Shown here: positions 23,052 to 35,768 of the stretch, one piece after another
How the letters are laid out: the number at the start of each line of letters is the position of its first letter
Numbering within the stretch: the stretch's first letter is position 1
Assembly: GCA_017562135.1 (NCBI GenBank)
Contig: QEYB01000180.1
Coordinates: 310,001 to 374,000, forward strand
Origin: Dipylidium caninum
Lineage: Eukaryota > Platyhelminthes > Cestoda > Cyclophyllidea > Dipylidiidae
Reading direction: 5' to 3'
DNA: 64,000 bases
Notes under the pieces: model-generated
The model's database searches: none
What the model saw: only the letters and a program-made list of their open reading frames with translations
What the model was told of the DNA's origin: nothing
Position numbers and translations under genes: made by a program

Positions 23052-26000
23052 ATGTATGGGGATTTGGAGTCCCAAGAACAAAGGCTTCGCGACGCATTTG
23101 GTACGGTTTGTAGAATGCACTAGCTTTTTTCAGCCTTCCTTGAAAGCAAAAATGTTAAGCGTGCTCTAGTCGAAATAAATAAACTTATTAGGAAGAACCC
23201 AAAGTCTCCGTCTGCCAACGTAAGTGCTCTTTCTTGCTAACGTTTTAGGCGTTAAAAGCTCTCATTCTTTTAAAATCAGCTAAAATATCGGAGGCAAATG
23301 AAATAATGAACTCAGTCATGAGGGAAACTCATACAGACCGAGATACTCTGAATTTCATGTCAACCTTTTATCGAGAACTAAACAGGGGTATTGAGATAAG
23401 TTGTTTATTACATTAATCTAGAAGAAACATTGCAGTCATATCTCACGGCCTCTTTGGAAAAGTTCCCTGATAACGAAAACCTCCTTATATGCCTCTTTTT
23501 CATTCATGTCCGTAAATGCAATTTCAATGCTCAACAAGCTATTGCTCGCAAGCTGTGCCAGAACCACACTGCAGATAGGGGCTTCAGATTTTGGATGGCT
23601 TTAAGTACAATGCTACAGGGCGAAAGAGATCCAGCCTTGGCAAAGCGCATGTTTCTTCCATTAGCTGAGCGAATTTTAGAAAAGGCCCTGAACGAAGGAT
23701 TTTTCTTTTCACACAAGGAACTTAATTTTTACCTGGCAATACTTAAGAGAATGGAAAAATATTCCGAAGCCTTGAAACTTCTGAACGATAAAACCATAAT
23801 GAGTATGTGTCGATTGTTTAATTTAATGCTTACTTAATTTGACCGATCGTTTCCCCTATTAAATAGAACAGTCTTACAAATTTGCGTATGAATCTACGCT
23901 TATATTATTTATCCTCTTCCCGAACTTCTGCTGTTTTAGGCAAAATTAACGAACTAGAATATAAACACGATTATTCTAGTGATCTATTGGAGTTGAATTC
24001 TGAACTCGGAAATTGGTCTGAAATGTTGCGAATTGCAACGGATATGTTGGAAAAAGATTGTGACAATTGGTTTGTTTGGGAAAAATTATTAAAGTACGGA
24101 TTTCAAAGTGAGGACAGGTAATTTCAAATATAAGCTTCCTCTTTATTGTGGTTATTGTATTTTAAATTCTTGATATAAATCTAAAGTTTTGGACTCCGAT
24201 AGATTAAATATTTGCATTTATCTCTTAACATATTTGCCGTCCTCAGGGTGGAAATTTTACTCTCATTAATAAACCGATTTGTAAAGAAATCGCCAGATTG
24301 CCGCGGTCCTCATCTTGCTTTGATTGATTTTTCCGCAAACCTTATTAAACGGGGAATTAAACATCCAAATGCAGAGGAACCCTTCTGTATTAACCTCGCC
24401 AAACAGTTTTTTGATAAATATGGTCGAAGATCGATAGGGGCCTTGGACCTATCCTACGCATTACCTCTTTTGATCAAATCTGAGAAAAGTCGTGTAACTG
24501 TAAGCTTTTTAAATTTCATAATAACCTCTCTTTATACTGTATACAGTCTACAGTGAACTTGATATTTATAATTTTGACAATGTAGGTTATATTTTAGGTT
24601 ATTTTAAACCCAATCTTCATTTATATTCTTCATATAGTTTATAGAAAACCTTATTATGGAAATTCGCAACAGACACTATTCTCCTGTGAGTTTATTACGC
24701 TCTTATCTAATATTTAGACTTGATTCCCCTCCTTCAGTCGTAATTATAATGTTATTTGAGTCCCTTTAGCCCTACTGGAATGCCTGAGAATGTATTTGTA
24801 AAATTTTTCCTTTAGACTCAATCAGTTTGTCCCTTACTATGGTCGATTCTCTTTACAATAATTTAATGTTACATTCTGAAATGTATGAAAATTGCCCTAA
24901 ATTTTAGAATCCAGTGGGTACACTTTCAGTCATTCTACTGCTTTAAATGAGATTTATAATTGTCCAAGTTATTTGGGCCTTAATTATGGTTGTTTTTGGG
25001 CCAAACTATGCATTTTGAGTGGACCTCATTTTTTGGCTTTTTAGCCTATCAGTGACTATGAGTCCGTTCACTACGCCGTGTGCGTTAACCGCATGGCACG
25101 AACAAACGGCGTGCCTCTTAATTTGGTGGATCTTATTTCGGCCTATGAGTTGTACGCCAACAGGACTGAACAATTTAACGAAGACCCTAAGGAGGTTTTG
25201 CCTGCTGATGGTCTTCTTCAACTCGCAGTTTCTGAACTGCTTGATCCAATGGTTGGTCTTCCTGACGGAGGAAATGCGCTTGGAAGACTTTTGCTTGCTG
25301 CCTACTGGCTCACAGAAGTCGGCTTAAAACATTCGCCTGCAAATCACTTTATACGACTTCAATTGTCTTCTATCCTTTCGCCTAGTGGCGGTCTCATTTG
25401 TACAGGCCGCCAATTAAAAGAATTAGTGCTCTTAAATTTGAAGGAAACGCTCAATATTTCTATAGGGTTCGTTTACTTATTTGTCATTGATTTCTATGTA
25501 ACTAGCAATGTGGACAAAATTTCTCGATGGCTTATTAATGCTACCTTTGTGTTAAATTTTGTTGCGCATATGTTGCACAAATGGTAAATATTCTTGTTCA
25601 TTAAAGGTCACAATTTCAGATTCGCCACACTTGAGTGCTCTTAGTTTCGTAAATCCTGTCTTTATATAAAAATTTTGTGGTTACTCATCAAACGATCTAC
25701 AATTTTCGGTATTTGCTAAGTGTTAGAAATTGCAGGTTCATTGGCATTTGTTATCTTTCTTGTTCTTCGTACTTTGTGATAGCCATGTGGCAATGGCGCC
25801 TGGACCCATGCTAACGATCTTCGGTGGCCAAATTCCGGCAACAGCGTTCCCAAAACAGCAGAATGTGAACTTGATCAACTTCTACAAAACGATGGTTAAC
25901 AAGATCCAATCTATCCAACGTGAGACAGAGAATTGGCTTGTATGCGCTTACAGGCGACATGCTTTTAGCCGGATCCATGAATATACCAGATTTCTCTACA

Positions 26001-29000
26001 AATTGAGTCATTCGGACTCAATTTTATTTGCACAATCCGAGCTTGTCTATTAGAGTCCTTGTCACTTCCAACAGGTACCGTGTTTTACTGAAATGGGGTC
26101 TTTGGAAAAAGCTGGACCATTATTTCTCCCTTTTTGCGTACTCACATCTACGCCAAAATATCATACCAAGACTTCATGTCCATAGGCCAAACCTACGTCT
26201 GTTTTTCGATGTTACTTCCGAACACTTTTTATTTTCGTTTATATGCCTTGTTAATTTAAAATATTTCATTCTACACCATAAACATCGGACTTTGGATATC
26301 GGTTAAGATTACACTAAACCCAGGCTACTGTATAACAACTGCTCTAACACTGTTTTTACTCCAATATTCAGCTTTGATGACGCACTTGAGCAGATGGGTA
26401 ATATCAGCAGTGAAATTGTTTCCAGTGAGTGTTATCACTAAATTTCCTTGGTGTTATCGAATTTATACGAGCGGCGAACCGATGATATAAATACAACCAG
26501 TAGGTTAATTATGTAGCAAGGTGTTTGTCACCATTTGTCGATATTTACAAATGCTTAGTACTCATGTTAATATCATTTAAATGTTATTAATGAAACTTGC
26601 ATTTGGTTTATTTTCTGTGTGATTAGTACTGAACTCACTTTCCACAATATTTGATGACCAATTGCAACCGCGCCTTTTTTCAAAAACAATGTAATTAGAT
26701 TGCATTTTTCATAAATTTGGAGCGTAGAAGTGGTGTTTGAAAAGGAACATTTCGTATATTTAATGTGGTCATTCTTACTTGTAGTGAAGGAAGCCCTCAG
26801 CAGTGTTTGCGATAACCGCGACTTCTCTGTTGTTCCCGAGTTTTCCCAGTACGTTATCTTCCTCACATATTCTGTCTAAAATCTATTTCCTTGAAATTAC
26901 TTTTTTTTAGTCGGATACCGGAGTTAGAAAACAGAAAACAAAGCTTTGATCACTTGGTAAGTGTAGTCCCGGATTAGGATTAGATATAACGATCATATTA
27001 ATCTTGCCAGGAACCTGGACAAATAAGTACTTACTTATTCTTTAGTTGGGTATGGTTGACCTGACGAAAACTTTGAAAATAAGCCCAAATGAACACATGA
27101 AATGTGGAAATTTGTCGTGTCATCTACTTTATTACTCCTCACACTTCATTGGGTGGATGAGGAACCTGTTTATGTTCTGTTTTACCTGTAATGATCCCTC
27201 TATTCATTGATTTTACTGGGTGTAATTTTTTTTTATTAATCATTTCCTATTCTCTCCCTAGTGTGCTTGGATGAATTTTCGGGTCGACTTGGTGAATCTA
27301 TTTGGGACCTGTTCCAAGTTGGTTATGAAAGCGGTTCCGTGCATCGATCAAGCGGGCTCCGGTGAGCTCAACAACGAGTTGCGCAAAGATTTGAAGGAAA
27401 TTGCTGATACGATTCAAAACCAACTGAGTGAGATGTTCTCAGGCGTGAAGACTGCCAATATTGTCGTTCCTTTAGACTATAGTAACTTCGAGGTATATTT
27501 TCCCCCTCATTTTTCTACCAAATAATAGACTTTGCTATTATATCAATATAAATCGCTTCGCAAGTTCATTTTTCCACCAGGAATGTTTGGTAGCGGTTGT
27601 TTAGTTAGGCACATACATACCATTGTTACCTCATTAGTCTCTTAATTTAAGTCCGTAAAGTTACATCTCTTCGGACAGAAGTATTGTGCGTAATTCATAG
27701 GAAACCATGCGTATTGAAATCTACTTATATTAAATTTCTTAATTTCTACATTTCATGCTACAGAACTTTTTTCAATCTTATTTTATGTGCGTGAATATTT
27801 TAGTACACTGATCTTCTCCTCACACCAGAGGTGATTTTCATGTCTCCACCTCCCCTGCCCAAGATCAACATAACTTCTTTCTACGTAAACGGCCCTTTTA
27901 CCCAAACTCTAGTGGCTGGAATCGATTTGCTACAGTATTTGACGCGAATACTGGACGACACCTCAGGTACTGAGCACACTGAACATATTTTATGGGATCT
28001 CGTTAGATAATGAACTGGACATAGATAAGTGTCCCGTGCTGCAGCACTTTAACGATCCGCTTTTACAACTTATTGGCGAAACTCCCGATCTTCCCTCTCT
28101 GCCTTTACCTCCTCAAGACTGCATTTCAGCTCCCCTTTCAATAAATCCGAGCTCTGTCCTACTTGTTCTCGGAGTTGCTATCGAAACGCTTGCGATAGCA
28201 ACGCTGTTTGTTTCGGCGGCTGTTACTATGCTCAGACCCCGAAGGTATTAATCTGGTGTATTCAAGTTTTGTAAAATTTTCTACTCTCAAGCTGCAAGTA
28301 TACAATTTATTTGTAGATTTGTATATCGCCCATTACAAAACAATTCAAAGAAGTGTAAAAAACAACAAAACAAGAAAGCAGATAATGAACTGAGAAGTTT
28401 TTCTCATCACGCAAAACGACTTGATCAAGTGGCTGGGTCGCTCCACACTCTAGTTATTCCACAGCTTGATAATGTGGCAGGTAAGCTGCGGGAAATAACG
28501 AAAAATTGGGCTAACTGGGCTACCCAAGAGGCGGCCAAAGCGTTTACCATCACGGCGATGCAAACTGCCAGGGTCGTACTCAAAAATGCACCCAAAGAGA
28601 AGGTACTTGCAGGTGGATCTAGTCTGCTCAAAGTTATGCTAATTGCGTTTTAAACTTGCTATTCCTCGTATTTAAATAGTCCTTCCAGGGTAGACTATTC
28701 TTTGTTTGTTTTTGTCAGTTATCAGTAATTCCGTCTTATCAACTTACGATGATTTTGGGAGGATTTCGAGGCAACGTTTATTTATTCATCAAATAAAACA
28801 TTTTTGTATGATGCTTTCGTGACTTATCAACAGTTTTAATATCTCTTATTGCTCCCAAAACTACCTCAGTGCTAAGCTTCGGTCGTACTAATGATTAGTC
28901 GAGATTTTAAACAAAAATGTAATCATTTTAACAGCCTGAAAATCTTGAATACTTGTTCCATCTAGTCGCTATTTGATCTACTCTTTATAGAAATGCATAG

Positions 29001-29248
29001 TAAAGCCAAGCTTTTACACCAAATGACGTTTTTTCACTTTCTAGTCTTTTCCGTGGTACCCTGAAGACGTAGAAGATGGTGCATCCATTTACAAAGAAAT
29101 GGCGGATGATCTAGCATGCGGTTTTAACGAACTTTCTAAAGTTTGCGAACTTAAACGATTGGCACTCAGCGCCGCTCTCAATGAGGTCGATTACTTTACA
29201 ACCTCAAAGGAAGTATACCACACAGGAAAGGAAATAAGTGCCTGCTGA
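23052..29248 (+). CDS. NAA25: NatB auxiliary subunit NAA25 (Mdm20 homolog)
   Basis: Non-catalytic TPR-like subunit of the NatB complex. It anchors the catalytic NAA20 to ribosomes for N-terminal acetylation of Met-Asp/Glu/Asn starts. Well-defined exons are 23052-23100, 23134-23219, 23249-23387, 23422-23802, 23940-24117, 24247-24499, 25045-?, 25736-?, 27262-27492, ?-27966, 28007-28244, 28317-28602 and 29045-29248. Introns are as small as 29 and 33 nt. Landmarks are MYGDLESQEQRLRDAF at the start, MFLPLAERILEKAL (human MFLPLAERMVEK), RGPHLALIDF (human RGPYLARLEL), NWLVCAYRRHAFSRIHE (human EYIIQAYKYGAFEKIPE), SVCDNRDFSVVPEF and a late VIFMSPP. A lysine-rich stretch near residue KKCKKQQNKKAD corresponds to the polylysine of the human protein. 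Exons between 24500-25044 and 25440-27261 are only partly resolved. Identity is strong, the full model approximate. Confidence 0.85.
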
Positions 29249-29791
29249 TTGTGTGGATTCCAATTTTCACACTTTTAGAGTCACTCCAACATGATCTTGG
29301 TGCTCAAGTCAAAAAGAGTGTCACTTTTTCTGCCATTTCATAGTCGTTTCTGCGGAATAGTTCTTTCAAATTAAAACTGAATTTTTTGACTAGCATCTCG
29401 ACTTTTTATACGTTCGTATGTTTGTCTTGTCTTGTGCCTAACCACTTGTTGAGTATATCTCCTCGTGGATAAATTATCCCTTTCTATTTTAATAGGCTCT
29501 TGTGGCATGATCTGTTATCCATTGAAATCCTCTTGTGCTGCTGGCATCTGGAAGATTTATGCTTTAGTCGTAAAGTAGTCTTTCCGTGGTAAACAGTCTT
29601 TTTAAACCCAATTGGACATAGTTATGCAGTTTATTCAATTTTATGGTGGTTACCGATCTCGTCTATATGGCGAAGATGGGTTTTTTTGAGCATGTCCTTT
29701 TTGAAATTGGGTGAGGCGAACGCTCGTGGTTATAATGCTGCGTGTTTTTATTTTAGGAAATACTGATTTAACAAGGGCGGTTTTGTTATAA
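29249..29791. other. Intergenic, NAA25 3' side and RNF185 5' side
   Basis: No gene is seen. A TTTTTATTTTAG acceptor-like sequence ends at 29756, 35 nt before the next ATG, and no upstream exon is evident. See the trans-splicing finding. Confidence 0.5.
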
Positions 29792-30733
29792 ATGGGCGAT
29801 AATAGTGTTTCATCTTCTTCTGTCGGTGACTCTACTGTGGAAAAACGGCGGTCGAGGCAGGATGGCCATAATGACTCCGAACCACCTGGCTCTGAGCCTC
29901 CACCGCAGTCCTTTCCTTCATCAACTGGCAACACCAACGGGAATTTTGAGTGTAACATTTGTCTTGATCAGGCGCAAGATGCTGTCGTGAGTCGTTGTGG
30001 CCACCTCTTCTGTTGGCCTTGCCTTCATCGGTGGTTGGAGGTGAAAAAATCGCACTCCGTTTGTCCCGTCTGCAAAGCTGCGATTAGCCGCGATTCGGTA
30101 AAAGATACGCGATATCGTATGGTTTGGATTGCTAATTTTTCTCTTGGGCTTCGTGAAATTACTACCTTAATTTTTCCTGGCGTCTTTGACTTTTCTTATT
30201 TGACCGATTTAGGTCTTTTTTGACTGCCATCATTTTCGCCTTATTTTCTTCGGTAGTTACTTTGGCAAGTTATTCTCTGGCGGGTGTCTTTTAGGTTATT
30301 CCCTTGTATGGAAGAGGATCTGACCACACGCAAGATCCCCGTGATAAAGTTCCACCAAGACCGCATGGTGTGAGGACGGAGCCGGAAACTCAACGAGTAA
30401 GTCGGATCTTTCATCATTTTGTTTCACTGTTTTCAGCATGGAATTAAAAACTCCTTGTTCTAATTTCAGGAATCGACCTTTAGCGCGTTTAGCAGTATCT
30501 TTGGGACAAACACCAGAGATGGTGGTCAAGGAAGTGGAGGCAATTTTCAGGTTTCTTTTGGTATTGGCCCTTTCCCTTTTGGTCTATTAGCCACCACCTT
30601 CAACATTGGCGGCGATAGTGGCACCGCAGGAAATGGAGATGGACAAAACAATAATCAGGCTGAAGCTGAAATTCTCTCGAAACTCTTTCTTGGAATTGCC
30701 ATATTCTTTATTATTTGGCTTATTATGGCTTGA
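29792..30733 (+). CDS. RNF185: E3 ubiquitin ligase RNF185/RNF5 homolog
   Basis: Membrane-anchored RING ligase of ER-associated degradation. Three exons, 29792-30097, 30295-30396 and 30470-30733, are all in phase 0 and give 223 residues (human RNF185 has 192). The RING finger is complete: [20 protein letters not shown] then [10 protein letters not shown] and CPVCKAAIS, i.e. C3HC4 ligands in order. The following [19 protein letters not shown] is the signature linker of the RNF5/RNF185 family. The C-terminal half has the [18 protein letters not shown] segment and ends in a hydrophobic anchor [16 protein letters not shown]. The serine-rich N-terminus is longer than usual. RNF5 and RNF185 are close paralogs, so the symbol stands for the pair. 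Confidence 0.95.
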
Positions 30734-33270
30734 TCTAATGTCAAGCTGGGACACCACTGTCTTTCTGTGCATGAATTCTTTACCCAACACAGATACGCAT
30801 ACTCCCCCACACATGCTACGTCTCATCCTTTTACGTATGTAACAAAATTTTATACGTCGTGGGAAGTTTTTTTACTGAATGTTCGTTCGCTTGCTCGTGT
30901 ATATGAGGTTTTGTAGATTTAACACCTGCTCTGGTTGCTTTAGTCAATGTATTCTATCGGTGCAATATCTGAGTCTAAGGTCTTGCATGTAACTTTTTTG
31001 GGTTTTTTGCATATTCTCTAGTGCCTTTACTATGTTTGGATAATAGAATTGGCACACCACATCGGAAGTCAAACGTCATACCAGGGTTTTGTAGTTCACC
31101 TTCCAATTGCATCGACTACAACTATATTCTAGCGTCCTTGGGACCTCCCATCTTTATCGCCATCCACAGTGATTAGAAGTGCTGCGATATATGCAATTAT
31201 TTAGGTTACTCACGAAGGTCTTTTCAAATACCCAAAAGTTTCTACATGTGATCTTTTGACTCTCTCCTCTTGGTCTCTACTCTGCAAATGATGAGGCATT
31301 TCACATTTTTTCCCCATTACATCCACGCTCTCTAGGTTTCTTGATTGCTCCTTTTTTCGCCAACAACCATTGGATTTCGCTTGCTCCCAACGCAACATTG
31401 ACTGCCTTTTCTGCTTCATTTTGAGGTGTGAAATGTCTGGGTAACCAGAATTTTGTTCAATTTAATCACGGCTGTGCTTATGGTCAACATTTTTATTAAA
31501 CACCGCTGGGTGAGTTTTCTGTATTAACCTTTTTAAATCAATGTTAGTAGTTTTAATAAGAACCTCTTCTTGTACGCAGTAACAAGGGGAACCCCGCATA
31601 TTTTGGTCAAGCTTATCTCTTTTACTGTTTATTTTTGAATTGGATGCTTAGTATACCGCTCTTTTGATTGCCTGCATATAAAAAATGAGTGCAATCGCAT
31701 TTGATTTATAACCTGTGCAGTTACCCGCTCGACTTACTAATGTGAACTTGCACAATAGCAGTAGACTTATCTTCAGGAGGAGGAGGAGGAGGAGTTGAGT
31801 CGCCCATAATCACTTAATTGTAATTGGCTCGGACGCTCTACCGCATTTTTTGTGGGAAGATTATGTGAATCTCTCTTTTTAGGAGTGGTTGTGCTTTTGG
31901 CATGGGAAGTTGTGTTACTGGCATTTCGGTGTTTCCGTTCAGTTGTTGGGATTTAAGGCGCACATTTGTCGACTATTTCAGTCTCTTTCAAAAATGCTAT
32001 TACAAGTTTGACGTGACTCATTTTACCTCGTCATATGATTAGCGTAAATTTGCTTGGTTTTTGGATTCTTAAATGTATTTTTCACCAATCAGTAAATAAT
32101 GTTGCCTTATTTCAAACCAGCAATGAGCCAGACTTTACTTCATGCATTTCCTACACTGATGATGTCATGTTTCTTTGCCTATAGTTTGTCACAGTTCACT
32201 ATCGACGCAGGGACGTTAATACGAGGGTACTATCAAACAAATTTCCGTCTAAATTTGTGGTCCATCACCGATTTATGGAATTATCTCCCCCTTTTCTTTC
32301 TAAGTACTCGACGTACCACTAAATTAAAGTGAATGTTAGTAGCTGGTCACTAGCTGTCACAGATCCGACTCTTTAGATCTACCTCTCATTGAACTAGGGG
32401 TGAGCAGGCCTCACCTGTTTACCCATCTGGATTTCACGGGTCAAATGGTTTGTTCATCACCCTATGAGCTTGTTACTTGCTTCTCACTTCTTGTGCACAC
32501 TTCAGAACCGGATTTTGGGGTGGGATGCAAATACTAACCTGCTTTTTGCAGGAACTTCAATCGACTGCATCCACTGGCATTTGTGCCCCTCCATCAGCTA
32601 CGCTACTCTTTCCTGTATCTCTTAATCGATCGTAATTTTAAGCGTTTTGCTTCGCTTTTCAACTTCCTTGTTCTTGTCTTGCGTTGCTTAGGTTTTATTC
32701 AAATGTCTTCTTCTTACAGCCTTTAGATGGTTGCTGCTTTCATTAATTGTCGATTTCGGACGCGTCCGCGCATAACATGCTTTTGTCCTGTCCCTTGGTG
32801 CGAGTAACTACCTGTCGGTTTCTCATATTCATCAAATAATTGCTCCTCACACCCCCTTTTTTGGGGACCTTAGTTTCGAATACTCGTTTCAAAATCGCGG
32901 GAGAAGAGGTAGTCCTTCAGTTGGAAGGTGAAATGGTGTTTTAGTAGAACGAAGTGCAATCGTACGCACACGTAAGGGACATTCGTCATCATTATCCAGT
33001 AATCAATCGGTCTTTTTCACGGTTCCATATTCTGATACATATCCCTAGGGATTACTTGTAACACATTTATTGGTTGATTGGTCTTTTGGGGTTTCAAGCT
33101 TGACAGAATCTGGATGTCTCATTAAAGCCCCGTCACGCCCGCCATATCAGGTCGCAGGACCGGTTACCGAGATCTGGTGGTGAAGTAATCTCTTCATCTC
33201 CTTAGTTTTATTTTTTCCAATTTTGAGCTTCATTTTAGCCGCTAGGCAACCCACTACCTCTATCCCTCTA
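30734..33270. other. Intergenic region, RNF185 to POP5
   Basis: About 2.5 kb of AT-rich sequence. It contains a short (GGA)n run at about 31777-31795. Short ORFs at 31210-31419 (-) and 32099-32332 (+) have no motif or splice support. A CTTCATTTTAG acceptor-like signal ends at 33238, 32 nt before the POP5 ATG. Confidence 0.45.
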
Positions 33271-34592
33271 ATGGTGCGCGTAAAGTACCGTTACATTGTC
33301 TCGGTCGTGTCGGTGGGTTCCCCGGGTCGTGGCAATGCAGCACAGGACGTTACCCACCGGCCCGCCTATCCTGGTTGGTCCACCCTTACCTCGGCCTCGT
33401 CATCTCTCAACTCACCCTCTAGCGACGACACTACCATCTATAGAGCCATTAGGCACTCCGTACTAACGGCCCATGGGACCCTCGGAGTGGGTCGTATGAT
33501 GACACGGTTTCGCATTGTCTACTGGAATCCGTTCTCAGGTTTCCTTATCATCAGGGTGCTTCGCGGTCTGCCAACTGAGCAGATGACCTCTGCACTCTCT
33601 CTCATAACTGCTGTGCACGATGGTAATGATTCTCGAAAATATTTCTTCAGTACCCTTAATTTTTTTACTGGTGTACTTTTTTTCATCAAGTACTTATGGT
33701 TGCTTTGTCGATGGTTCAAATGTTGATATCATTTTGTCAGATCATGAGGAAATCAACTTTTTTTCCTACATAACATGAACGCCCCTTGTTAATAATTCTC
33801 CGACTCAAGCCAATTTTTATTGCCTAAATGCGCATTGAATTGTCCAAAGTGATAAATTCTTCGTAACGGTTGTTACGTCTCGTTTAACTCCCACCGGTTG
33901 TCTTCAACTGCCGGTGATTTGAGATTGCAGTTTCTCTATTCCAAGCTCTGACAAAATTCCCCAAATAAAATGCGTAATACCACTCAGACCGTCATAATCA
34001 GCGAAATTTCTGTGCTAAACGTCCCTTCACCTGTTCCTGTGGCAAGTTTTAGTTGGTTTTACTCAACGCTTCTTGCTTGTAGCAACTTAGACGCTTACTA
34101 TTTTTACATTAGTGGATAACGATGACGGTAACAAGATTAAGGCTTAAAATGAAACTCATGGTTCACAATTATCAATGAACATGGCCGTCAAATCTGGATC
34201 ATGCATACCACAAACTACTGACGCCGATAAAATCGCTTGCTTGAGTCATTTATCGGCACTCAGTGCATTGAGATAGACAATATATCCTCATCTACGTATT
34301 GAGATCTAAAAAGAAGAATCCGCGCTACCCTCATCTTACCCACCAGAAAAACACTTTTTCGAGTGATCGACCAACCCTTTCGTTGTACCTAGGACTAGTT
34401 GAACGGCCAGCCGTGATTGACGTACTACACCGCAGCGGGACGGTTCGGTGCTGTCAGAAATTCATTAGTGATTACTGCAAAACCCAGTTATCAGGCTGCA
34501 TTTTGGGTGTGAAGGAGACTGCCATCGCTCGAGCTGTTGCACGCCAACTGATCGGGATGAAGCCCCCGGACTTGATACGTGAATTGAAGTGA
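33271..34592 (+). CDS. POP5: RNase P/MRP protein subunit POP5
   Basis: Protein subunit of RNase P and RNase MRP, needed for tRNA 5' maturation and pre-rRNA cleavage. The ATG at 33271 gives MVRVKYRYIVSVVSV (human MVRFKHRYLLCELV). A serine-rich insertion follows, then IYRAIRHSVLTAHGTLGVGR and FRIVYWNPFSGFLIIRVLRG, which align with the human IARVHGTFGAA and VRYLNAYTGIVLLRC. Exon 1 ends at 33622 (GATG/GTAATG, phase 1). Exon 2 holds GTVRCCQKFISDYCKTQL, matching human GTIRTCQKFLIQYNRRQL, and stops at 34592. The acceptor compatible in phase is at 34272, giving 223 residues in all (human 163). The extra length is the N-terminal loop and a basic segment at the start of exon 2. The exact exon 2 start is the least certain point. 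Confidence 0.88.
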
Positions 34593-35768
34593 TATACTCA
34601 ACTATCAACTGCACTCACTTCGCCTTTAGTTTCAAAATTAAACGAGGTGCCATGAAATTGAACACTCTCTTATCTGAATCGGGCTGGAACATGAGAGAAG
34701 TGTAATGACAGTCACGTTTATCCTTGGTGCCTTCAGCTTTAAAGCGCCTCCGCGCAATAGCCAACGGTTTACGCTTTAACTACGGTGTTTTGACGACTAG
34801 CCACTTGATCTCAGGAAAAAAGAGTCCAGTGTAGAAGTTCCACTGGCCTATTTCTGCGCAGACGCACGAGTAACTTACCATGAGAAAAGGTGACCACGAG
34901 AAGGCTTGGGCGTGCGAGGTCACGCTAACGCGCCAGGTCGCTTTGTTTCGTCGACCCCTGTGATAACATGGCGTAATCGCTTGTAAACGCACCATTTCAA
35001 TCCTTCACCTACGTCCAACAGACATACGCATCGGCATTCTAATTGGGAAATATCGGATCCAGCGACCAAAGCATTCATAAATTGCGGCACAGGGAATTTT
35101 TCTTGCAAGTAATGAATGTACTATGCAGCATCATAGCGGTTTGTGTTGAAGTCAATGTTAGGACACACTGAGGGTTAATCCCCCTAAAAAGGAAGCTGGC
35201 TTTTGCCATTCCTTACTTTTGAGGACGCATGAGAGCGGCGCCGCAGGTGTACGAACAAGAGGGGCACAACCAAACGGTGTAGGTAACAAATATACGCGGA
35301 ATTAATTCTTTGTATCATTCATTATACAATGTATACATACTGGAGGCATAATACTATTTAGGTGAAGATATGCTTAGAGAAAAGGTTCCATTCCAGACGT
35401 GTGGGTGTACGTAGCGTGATAGCTAGGTGAAATTCAACCAACAAACAAAAATGAAAGACAAACTCCATGGGGGTAAGGGTTTTGGAGGTTGACAATGTTT
35501 GTTTCAAATGGGGAAAGATAAAAATCAACAGAGGAAGGTGGGAGGCATTGAGCTTTGTGTTAGAATACGAGTAAAAATAGATATTTATAGGTGTATACAC
35601 GGACTAAACGAGTCGAGTATTACCATCACCGACAGTGCATCATCAGCATCACAGATAGAAAAAGACAACTGTTTCTGAAAATCTCGCGCCACAATTGAGC
35701 AAGTCAAGGAGGTGTAGTGAGTATATGAATGGAAGACTCGTTTGTCCGCTGAGGGGAGGAGTGCGCGA
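34593..35768. other. Convergent intergenic region, POP5 and CTD phosphatase
   Basis: The 3' ends of a plus-strand and a minus-strand gene face each other here. Only short unsupported frames are seen. It must hold both poly(A) regions. Confidence 0.5.
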
